This document shows, one piece after another, positions 23,946 through 30,043 of a stretch of DNA of 30,043 bases. The notes beneath the pieces were generated by a model. The model saw nothing but the letters and a program-made list of their open reading frames with translations, did not search any database and had not been told where the DNA came from. This DNA comes from an uncultured Collinsella sp. (GTDB lineage: Bacteria > Actinomycetota > Coriobacteriia > Coriobacteriales > Coriobacteriaceae), in assembly GCA_902464565.1 (NCBI GenBank), contig CABQJV010000026.1, positions 1 through 30,043 of the forward strand. The letters run 5' to 3'. Positions within the stretch are counted from its first letter, which is position 1, and every line of letters starts with the position of its first letter. Made by a program: the position numbers and the translations under genes.

Positions 23946-25216
23946 TGAAACAGACCACGAACACCGCTGTTACCACGCTCGAGCAGGTTAATGCGATGCC
24001 TGCCGCCACTTGGGGCTGGCTCAAGATGAACCAGACCAAGCTCGAGCTTTCGGACGAACTTGCCGCCGCCCCCGCCGAGGCCGTTGAAGTCGAGGGGCTG
24101 GATGAGCAGTTTACTGGCACGGCCGACGCGTTTAACGCCGCCATGGAGACCATGGCCGAGCGCTTCCCCGAGCGCCGCGCCTCCGCCCCCGGCGACGCCG
24201 CCGACCGCGCCCGCATCACGCCCGAGACCGAGCTCGACGTGCCCGCAACCTCCGTCTACCAGGCCGGCGCCATCAAGCTCGAGGAGGAGCTCTCCCCTGC
24301 TGAAGCCTTCGAGACCGGCATGGGCGAGGCTGCCTACACCTACTTGGCCGACCACGCCACCAAGCGCATCGTCATCGATGTGCCCGCATACAAGCACGCC
24401 ACGGTTACCGTGCGCGTGAGCGGTGTCGATGCAGCCGCGGCCATCGCCGCCATCGACGTCGTCGCCCGTCCGCAGGCAACACTCGATCTGCGCATAGCCC
24501 TGGACTCCCCCGTCAACGGCCAGGGCGTCGTGGGCTCTGTGCTACGCGTGTGCGCTTACGAGTACGCCACCGTCAACGTAACCTGCACGCAGACGCTCGA
24601 TGACAGCTGGATCGCACTCGATGACACCGGTCTATTCCTGGACGAGGGCGCGCGCGTCAACGTGCAGCACACCGTCCTGGGTGCCGGCGCCAGCGCCACC
24701 GGCCTTGCCGGCGACCTGCTGGGCGATACCGCCAAGGTCACCATCGATACTGACTACTTGGGCGCCCGAGAGCAGGTGCGCGACTTTAACTACGAGCTGC
24801 GCCACCGCGGTCGCAAGACCGAGTGCGAGATCGACGCCAACGGCGTGCTGACCGGCACGTCCAAGAAGGTCTACCGCGGCACCATCGACCTCGTGCACGG
24901 TTGCAAGGGTGCAACCGGCACCGAGCGCGAGACGGTGCTTTTGGCCAACAAGGGCGTCGACAACAAGACCGTTCCCGTCATTCTCTGCGACGAGGACGAC
25001 GTCGCCGGCAACCACGGAGCCACCATCGGCCACGTCCGCGACGAGCAACTGTTCTACCTCGCCTGCCGCGGCCTTGACCAAAACGCCGCCGAGGACCTGT
25101 TCGTCCGCGCCAAGCTGGAGGACGCCGCACTTTCCGCCACCGACGAGCGCACCCGCGCCGCCGTCGTCCGCCTGGGCAACAACCTGATCGACAACTTTGA
25201 AGAGGAGCTCGCATGA
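23945..25216 (+). CDS. sufD: SufD, SufB partner subunit
   Basis: 423 residues, paralogous to SufB over the C-terminal half. The core has a beta-helix pattern, FNYELRHRGRKTECEIDANGVLTGTSKKVYRGTIDL and HGATIGHVRDEQLFYLACRGLDQNAAEDLFVRA, which matches the SufBD C-terminal fold. The N-terminal half is Ala/Glu-rich and diverged, as is usual for SufD. It completes the SufBC2D complex. Start and stop overlap sufB (1 nt) and sufS (4 nt, ATGA). Confidence 0.93.
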   Translation: MKQTTNTAVTTLEQVNAMPAATWGWLKMNQTKLELSDELAAAPAEAVEVEGLDEQFTGTADAFNAAMETMAERFPERRASAPGDAADRARITPETELDVPATSVYQAGAIKLEEELSPAEAFETGMGEAAYTYLADHATKRIVIDVPAYKHATVTVRVSGVDAAAAIAAIDVVARPQATLDLRIALDSPVNGQGVVGSVLRVCAYEYATVNVTCTQTLDDSWIALDDTGLFLDEGARVNVQHTVLGAGASATGLAGDLLGDTAKVTIDTDYLGAREQVRDFNYELRHRGRKTECEIDANGVLTGTSKKVYRGTIDLVHGCKGATGTERETVLLANKGVDNKTVPVILCDEDDVAGNHGATIGHVRDEQLFYLACRGLDQNAAEDLFVRAKLEDAALSATDERTRAAVVRLGNNLIDNFEEELA

Positions 25217-26538
25217 TCGACACCGAGCACGTTAAATGCGACACCTGTACCGCACCGGAGCCTATGGAGCTCGACGCCAGCGACGAGGCCTCGCGCGGCT
25301 GGCCTACCGTCGACATCGAGACTAATCCCTACAAGGCGCAGTTCCCGCTGTTCCAGCAGCACCCCGAGATCGCCTTCCTCGATAGTGCCGCCACCGCGCA
25401 GCGTCCTGCCTGTGTGCTCGACGCCGAGCGCGACTTCTACCAGCGCATGAACGCCAACCCTCTGCGCGGCCTGTACTCGCTGTCCGTCGAGGCCACTGAG
25501 GCTATCGCGAAGGTGCGCCAGCAGATCGCCGACCTCATCGGCGCTGCCCAGGCCAACGAGGTCGTCTTCACCCGCAACACGAGCGAGTCGCTCAACCTGG
25601 TCGCCAAGAGCTTTGCACCCACAGTCCTCGAGCCGGGCGACGAGGTCGTCATCACCATCATGGAGCACCACTCCAACCTGATTCCGTGGCAGCAGGTCTG
25701 CCGCGAGACCGGCGCCAAGCTCGTCTACCTCTACCCCACCAAGACCGGTCAGCTCACCACCGAGGAGGTTCTTGCCAAGGTTGGTCCCAAGACCAAGATT
25801 CTGGCCGTGGGTCAGGTCTCCAACGTGTTGGGAGTCGAGAACCCAGTCAAGAACCTCGGCAAGCTCGTGCACAAGTATGGCGGCTACCTGGTCGTCGACG
25901 GTGCGCAGTCGCTGCCGCACATGCCGGTCGATGTGGCCGACCTGGGCGCCGACTTCTTTGCCTTTAGCGCGCACAAGGCTATGGGCCCCATGGGCATCGG
26001 CGTGCTGTGGGGCAAGATGGACCTGCTCAACGCCATGCCGCCCATGCTCACCGGCGGCGAGATGATCGACTCTGTTACCGAGCAGGACGCCGTCTGGGCG
26101 CCCGTTCCCGAGAAATTCGAGGCCGGCACACAAGACGCCGCCGGCATCTTCGCCACGGGCGCGGCACTCGACTACCTGGTCAACACGGTGGGTTACGAGA
26201 ACATCCAGGCCCGCGAGCAGGCACTCGTCCACTATCTGATGGGCGAACTCATGCAGCTCGACTTTGTCCAAATCATCGGCTCCATCTATTGGGACAACCA
26301 CCACGGCGTTGTGAGCTTTAACGTCAAGGGCATCCACCCGCACGACGTCGCGAGCATCATGGACATGGACGGCGTCTGCATCCGCGCCGGTCACCACTGC
26401 GCGCAGCCGCTGCTTACCTGGCTGGGTGTCGAAAACCTTGCTTGTTGCCGCGCCAGCGTGGCCTTCTACAACGACAAGGCCGACATCGACAAGTTCATCG
26501 CCGGCCTGCATCACGTTTGGAGCACGTTCAATGGGTAA
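25213..26538 (+). CDS. sufS: SufS, group II cysteine desulfurase
   Basis: 441 residues, about 30 longer than usual at the N-terminus. The PLP lysine is in FSAHKAMGP (Lys255) and the persulfide cysteine in RAGHHCAQPLL (Cys396). The IMEHHSNLIPWQ and VVDGAQSLPHMPVDV segments are typical. It takes sulfur from cysteine and passes it to SufU. The extra N-terminal stretch has a CDTC pair (10, 12 of the protein as read from ATG 25213, which overlaps the sufD stop as ATGA). The next gene starts inside the last codons (8-nt overlap). Confidence 0.96.
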   Translation: MIDTEHVKCDTCTAPEPMELDASDEASRGWPTVDIETNPYKAQFPLFQQHPEIAFLDSAATAQRPACVLDAERDFYQRMNANPLRGLYSLSVEATEAIAKVRQQIADLIGAAQANEVVFTRNTSESLNLVAKSFAPTVLEPGDEVVITIMEHHSNLIPWQQVCRETGAKLVYLYPTKTGQLTTEEVLAKVGPKTKILAVGQVSNVLGVENPVKNLGKLVHKYGGYLVVDGAQSLPHMPVDVADLGADFFAFSAHKAMGPMGIGVLWGKMDLLNAMPPMLTGGEMIDSVTEQDAVWAPVPEKFEAGTQDAAGIFATGAALDYLVNTVGYENIQAREQALVHYLMGELMQLDFVQIIGSIYWDNHHGVVSFNVKGIHPHDVASIMDMDGVCIRAGHHCAQPLLTWLGVENLACCRASVAFYNDKADIDKFIAGLHHVWSTFNG

Positions 26539-26965
26539 TCTGTACACCTCCACCACATTTATGGAGCACAACTCGCACCCCGACTATAAGTACGAGATGG
26601 ATGCTCCCACGCACGAGCACGACGGCATCAACCCCAGCTGCGGCGACGAGCTCACCTTGCAGCTGCGCGTCGAGAACGGCGTTATCGAGGAGGCCTCCTT
26701 TACCGGCCACGGCTGCGCCATCAGTCAGGCCAGTGCCGACATCATGGCCGACCTCATCACCGGCGAGACCGTCGAGGAAGCTCGCCGCTTGGCAGAGCTC
26801 TTCCTCGCCATGATCCGCGGCGAGCAGCTCTCCGAGGAGGACTTGGAAGACCTGGACGAAGCCGCCCAGCTCCAGGACATCTCGCACATGCCCGCCCGCG
26901 TCAAATGCGCCGAGCTCGCCTGGCGCACCCTCGACGGCATGCTCACGGGACAAAATAATCAGTAG
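26531..26965 (+). CDS. sufU: SufU, zinc-dependent sulfur transfer protein
   Basis: 144 residues. The ATG at 26531 overlaps the end of sufS by 8 nt and fits the family start (MGNLYTSTTFMEHNSHP). NPSCGDEL (Cys37, Asp39), GHGCAISQAS (Cys62) and ARVKCAELAW (Cys126) supply the three cysteines and the Asp that bind zinc, and an acidic insertion (95-115) is typical of SufU compared with IscU. It accepts sulfur from SufS Cys396 and passes it on to SufBCD. It is the last suf gene; its stop codon lies inside the downstream copy of the operator-like element. Confidence 0.95.
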   Translation: MGNLYTSTTFMEHNSHPDYKYEMDAPTHEHDGINPSCGDELTLQLRVENGVIEEASFTGHGCAISQASADIMADLITGETVEEARRLAELFLAMIRGEQLSEEDLEDLDEAAQLQDISHMPARVKCAELAWRTLDGMLTGQNNQ

Positions 26966-26983
26966 TATTTGTCCCAAATCTTA
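26946..26983. promoter_or_regulatory. Operator-like element, downstream copy
   Basis: CGGGACAAAATA (26946-26957), ten other bases, then TTTGTCCCAAATCTTA (26968-26983), the same two blocks as at 21518-21554. It spans the sufU stop codon and is followed by a 14-bp palindrome AAATCTTAAGATTT (26976-26989). It could be a second binding site or a hairpin at the 3' end of the operon. Confidence 0.5.
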
Positions 26984-26994
26984 AGATTTTTGTT

Positions 26995-27032
26995 GGCCGA
27001 ATCGCTTGACAAGAGTGGTTCGGCCATTTTCT
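26995..27032 (+). terminator. Terminator of the suf operon
   Basis: GGCCGAA (26995-27001) and TTCGGCC (27019-27025) form a 7-bp perfect stem with a 17-nt loop, followed by ATTTTCT. It lies 30 nt after the sufU stop, in the plus direction only. Confidence 0.75.
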
Positions 27033-27840
27033 ATTCCGAGAGCTCAGCCTGTGCCTTCACCCGCGCATAAGCACGCACGATACGAGAGACGGTACTTTTG
27101 CCAATCCCGGTATACCGCTCAATCTGGCGCACCGTAAAACCGGCATCGTGCAATCCAAGAATAACGGTATCGCGCTGCGCCGGCGGTGCGACTTTAACCC
27201 CACGAAGCGGAACCCCGAGCTCCTTCGCCATCTTGTCGGCAAAGGCGTGGCGTTCCCATTCCGTCTCTTTCATATCGCACAGCGCTGGCTCACTGCCGTC
27301 GGGCGTCGAAAGCGAATAGGCAATAAAGCCCTCGGCAGAACCAAAAAGCTCAAGCACGCAAGAAGGATCAGAAAATCCCCTCGCGACATCGGCCGCGTCA
27401 CCGTCGTAAGCGCACAAATGCTCCGCAAAGCTACTCCAGGGATAACGCTCTATTAGGCTAACGCCCGCCTCCTGCGGATCGGCGTGTACGGAGCGAATAG
27501 CCTCCATCACCTGCCAGTCGGTATCGAGCGAGCGCCGGTCAAAACGGTTCTGGAACAGATGCCCTGTGCGCCCCGTGCGTTTATTGAACCGCCGCGCGTA
27601 CGTCAAAAGCAACCGGTGCATCGCCGCGCTCATCCTGTCCTCGTAATCTGTAAGCACCAAATGCACGTGATTGCCCATAAGGCACCAGGCGATAACCGTC
27701 ACACCCTCCTCGCAGCAGCACTCGCGCATCAGCTCCAAAAACTCCCACCGGTCTTCATCGCCCTCAAAGATGAGCTGTTTGCCCACACCGCGAGCACAGA
27801 CATGGTAAAAGCCGGTAACCGTTCTCCAAATGCGCTGCAT
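27031..27840 (-). CDS. REP-associated-type Y1 (HUH) transposase with C-terminal HTH
   Basis: 269 residues from an ATG at 27840. GFYHVCARGVGKQLIFEGDEDR, the HUH-type motif in MGNHVHLVL (57-63), LLLTYARRFNKRTGRTGHLFQNRF and EAIRSVHADPQEAGV are the conserved blocks of Y1_Tnp proteins of the RAYT branch, which nick single-stranded DNA at hairpin repeats. Residues about 215-262 add a helix-turn-helix (VRQIERYTGIGKSTVSRIVRAY), found in many chromosomal members. No flanking repeats or target duplication were seen, so it is probably a resident, single-copy gene. It ends beside the suf terminator. Confidence 0.82.
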   Translation of the reverse strand: MQRIWRTVTGFYHVCARGVGKQLIFEGDEDRWEFLELMRECCCEEGVTVIAWCLMGNHVHLVLTDYEDRMSAAMHRLLLTYARRFNKRTGRTGHLFQNRFDRRSLDTDWQVMEAIRSVHADPQEAGVSLIERYPWSSFAEHLCAYDGDAADVARGFSDPSCVLELFGSAEGFIAYSLSTPDGSEPALCDMKETEWERHAFADKMAKELGVPLRGVKVAPPAQRDTVILGLHDAGFTVRQIERYTGIGKSTVSRIVRAYARVKAQAELSE

Positions 27841-28243
27841 CGCGCTCCCTTCGCCGGGATCTGCTTACCATCCAATACAGCACGATTGAAGCGTGCCATC
27901 AAAACATTCACGCAAAACAATACACTCGCGCGGCCAAAGGCAGCAAACAGGCGGCGAACGGCACCGTTGCAACAGGTCAACCACTGCAACGCTTGCAAGA
28001 GCGGACCAAAAGCTTGCCCAAGACGGACCCCCTCTACGGAAGCTCACGACCACAGAACGTAGAGTTAAACCGTTTCAATTAAAACTTCCGGACTTCTCGC
28101 TACGAAAACTGAGCCGTTCGCCGAATATTCCGTGCATTTCGCGGTATTATAGGGGCTGCATGTCATGTCCCTTTCGAAGGGTCGCCCGGCAATCGCCAGC
28201 CACGACCCCCAGACGGGACGCCAACACGATAGAGAGGAGAGGC
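27841..28243. other. Intergenic control region between divergent genes
   Basis: About 400 bases without a gene. It must hold a promoter for the Y1 transposase and one for the scaffold/GGGtGRT operon. The best plus-strand -10 box is TATTAT (28144-28149) with no good -35 box. A possible leader hairpin follows, GGGTCG (28180-28185) with CGACCC (28203-28208). No RNA gene was recognised. Confidence 0.4.
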
Positions 28244-28978
28244 ATGCAGTACTCACAGGAAGTGGAGAACATGTGCCCCGTTGCCAAGGGTGCATACCAC
28301 GGCCCCGCACCCATCCCCGAGGAGGGCAAGTGGGTCCAGGCTAAGGAGATTTCCGACATCTCCGGTCTTACGCACGGTGTGGGTTGGTGCGCACCTCAGC
28401 AGGGCGCCTGCAAGCTCACGCTGAACGTCAAGGACGGCATCATCGAGGAGGCCCTCGTTGAGACCATCGGCTGCTCGGGCATGACCCACTCTGCCGCCAT
28501 GGCTTCCGAAATCCTTCCCGGTAAGACCATCCTCGAGGCCCTCAACACCGACCTCGTCTGCGACGCCATCAACGTTGCTATGCGCGAGATCTTCCTGCAG
28601 ATCGTTTACGGCCGCAGCCAGACCGCGTTCTCCGAGGGCGGCCTGCCCGTGGGCGCCTCCCTCGACGACCTCGGCAAGGGCCTTCGCTCTCAGGTCGGCA
28701 CCATGTTCGGCACCAAGGCCAAGGGCGCTCGTTACCTCGAGCTCGCTCAGGGCTACGTCACCCGCATGGCTCTCAACGACAAGAACGAGATCATCGCATT
28801 CGAGTTCCTGAACCTCGGCAAGTTCACCGACGCCGTCAAGGCCGGCAAGACCCCCGAGGAGGCCATCGCTGGCGCTATGGGCCACTATGGTCAGTGGGAG
28901 AACGCTGCCAAGTACATCGACCCGCGCACCGACGAGGAGACTCACTCCGTCGCCAGCGTGTTCCCGGTTCACGAGTAG
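28244..28978 (+). CDS. Iron-sulfur assembly scaffold-like protein, partner of GGGtGRT
   Basis: 244 residues. The ATG at 28244 lies just after GAGAGGAGAGG, so it is chosen over earlier in-frame codons. The segment WCAPQQGACKLTLNVKDGIIEEALVETIGCSGMTHSAAMAS resembles the NifU/IscU N-terminal scaffold fold, with cysteines at 49, 56, 77 and 106 available as ligands. The C-terminal half (LGKGLRSQVGTMFGTKAKGARYLELAQGYVTRM, then a GHYGQW segment) has no known function. Proteins annotated as scaffold proteins commonly sit next to GGGtGRT genes in Clostridia and Coriobacteriia (recalled). An iron-sulfur role is an inference. It is followed by the GGGtGRT gene after 18 nt. Confidence 0.8.
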   Translation: MQYSQEVENMCPVAKGAYHGPAPIPEEGKWVQAKEISDISGLTHGVGWCAPQQGACKLTLNVKDGIIEEALVETIGCSGMTHSAAMASEILPGKTILEALNTDLVCDAINVAMREIFLQIVYGRSQTAFSEGGLPVGASLDDLGKGLRSQVGTMFGTKAKGARYLELAQGYVTRMALNDKNEIIAFEFLNLGKFTDAVKAGKTPEEAIAGAMGHYGQWENAAKYIDPRTDEETHSVASVFPVHE

Positions 28979-28996
28979 AAAGGGAGGGAAATAACT

Positions 28997-30001
28997 ATGA
29001 CTGTTACGTTCGAAGGTTACGAGCGCCGCGCTGACAAGATCAACAAGTGCCTCGCCGACAACGGCATCGCCTCCCTCGAGGAAGCTCTGCAGATCTGCAC
29101 CGACAAGGGCTTCAACCCGCGTGAGATCGTCAACAACACCCAGTCCATCGCCTTCCAGAACGCCGAGTGGGCCTACACCCTCGGTTGCGCTCTCGCTGTC
29201 AAGCGTGGCGCCAAGTCCGCTTCTGAGGCTGCCGCCATCATCGGCGAGGGCATCCAGGCCTTCACCGTTCCCGGCTCCGTCGCCGAGGACCGCAAGGTCG
29301 GTCTGGGCCACGGCAACCTGGGCGCTATGCTGCTCTCCGACGACACCGAGTGCTTCGCCTTCCTGGCCGGTCACGAGTCCTTCGCTGCCGCTGAGGGTGC
29401 TATCGGCCTGGCTCTGAACGCCAACAAGGCTCGCAAGAAGCCGCTGCGCGTCATCCTCAACGGTCTGGGCAAGGACGCTGCTCAGATCATCGCCCGCATC
29501 AACGGCTTCACCTACGTGAAGACCCAGTTCAACTACTTCACGGGCGAGCTCAAGGTCGTCGAGACCATCCCCTACTCCGATGGTCCCCGCGCCGCCGTCA
29601 ACTGCTACGGCGCCGACGACGTCCGCGAGGGCGTTGCCATCATGTGGCACGAGAACGTCGACATCTCGATCACCGGTAACTCCACCAACCCCACGCGCTT
29701 CCAGCACCCCGTCGCTGGCACCTACAAGAAGGAGCGCCTCGAGGCTGGCAAGAAGTACTTCTCCGTCGCTTCTGGTGGCGGCACTGGCCGTACCCTGCAC
29801 CCGGACAACATGGGCGCCGGCCCTGCCTCTTACGGCATGACCGACACCATGGGCCGTATGCACTCCGACGCCCAGTTCGCCGGTTCTTCCTCCGTGCCTG
29901 CGCACGTCGACATGATGGGTCTCATCGGCATGGGCAACAACCCCATGGTCGGTGCCACCGTCGCCTGCGCTGTCGCCGTCGAGGAGGCCCTCAAGGCCTA
30001 A
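28997..30001 (+). CDS. GGGtGRT-family protein
   Basis: 334 residues behind AAAGGGAGGG. The motif SGGGTGRTLHPDN (259-271), which names the family, is intact, and GLGHGNLGAMLLSDDTECFAFLAGHESFAAAEGA is another conserved block. No membrane segment or signal peptide is present, so it is cytosolic. Its biochemical role is unknown; gene context with a NifU-like scaffold protein points to metal or iron-sulfur biology. Codon use is strongly biased toward GC-ending and translation-favoured codons, suggesting high expression. The downstream end of the operon is not in the window. Confidence 0.88.
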   Translation: MTVTFEGYERRADKINKCLADNGIASLEEALQICTDKGFNPREIVNNTQSIAFQNAEWAYTLGCALAVKRGAKSASEAAAIIGEGIQAFTVPGSVAEDRKVGLGHGNLGAMLLSDDTECFAFLAGHESFAAAEGAIGLALNANKARKKPLRVILNGLGKDAAQIIARINGFTYVKTQFNYFTGELKVVETIPYSDGPRAAVNCYGADDVREGVAIMWHENVDISITGNSTNPTRFQHPVAGTYKKERLEAGKKYFSVASGGGTGRTLHPDNMGAGPASYGMTDTMGRMHSDAQFAGSSSVPAHVDMMGLIGMGNNPMVGATVACAVAVEEALKA

Positions 30002-30043
30002 TCGCGCCCGCGCGATGCTCATATAGTTGAGCTTTCGAGCCGC

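Noticed and set aside
25054..26571. A 505-residue open frame antisense to sufS
   Set aside because: It mirrors the sense codons of sufS (Val/Asp/Gly-rich) and shows no motif.
28253..30022. A 589-residue open frame antisense to the scaffold/GGGtGRT genes
   Set aside because: Same cause; the sense genes carry conserved family motifs and ribosome sites.

Overview
The window looks like chromosome from a high-GC Gram-positive gut actinobacterium of the class Coriobacteriia, most likely Collinsella or a close relative. This rests on a SufCBDSU iron-sulfur operon with an Rrf2 regulator, a GGGtGRT gene beside its scaffold partner, an MPKTG-anchored surface protein, GC-rich codon use in the core genes and frequent TTG starts. 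The species was not tested by any search.

Positions 1-8250 are accessory. A secreted N-acetylmuramoyl-L-alanine amidase with C-terminal surface repeats runs off the left edge. It is followed by debris of a cell-surface polysaccharide locus: a 3'-terminal glycosyltransferase fragment (2446-2832), a decayed sorting-signal-like tail, and an acyltransferase-3 gene split by an 855-bp IS3-type element with a 3-bp target duplication. Next come a second IS end, a HEPN-domain gene, and a two-gene cassette on the plus strand. The cassette pairs a DUF4869-like protein with a P-loop protein that also carries TOPRIM-like motifs, and the two overlap by ATGA. This cassette is the best candidate here for an undescribed system.

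Positions 8247-16433 hold five family-2 glycosyltransferases on the minus strand, apparently one operon, and a divergent sixth glycosyltransferase with a GlfT-like DDD motif. Together they probably build a surface glycan. Two of the genes look like duplicates of each other, and so, more weakly, do their partners.

Positions 16458-21057 hold an AAA-ATPase/PD-(D/E)XK-family protein whose nuclease motif looks lost, a large surface protein with an MPKTG sorting signal, and a MntA/HepT-type nucleotidyltransferase/HEPN pair. The pair lies directly downstream of the rrf2 regulator and is probably cotranscribed with it.

Positions 21066-26965 are the iron-sulfur assembly block: rrf2 is divergent from sufC-sufB-sufD-sufS-sufU. 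The suf genes are tightly coupled by 1-, 4- and 8-nt overlaps. A split 28-nt sequence motif, palindromic at its core, occurs both in the rrf2/suf intergenic region and across the sufU stop codon. A clear terminator follows sufU.

Positions 27031-30001 contain a REP-associated-type Y1 transposase on the minus strand, then a two-gene operon for a NifU-like scaffold protein and a GGGtGRT-family protein. No tRNA, rRNA or CRISPR array was recognised.
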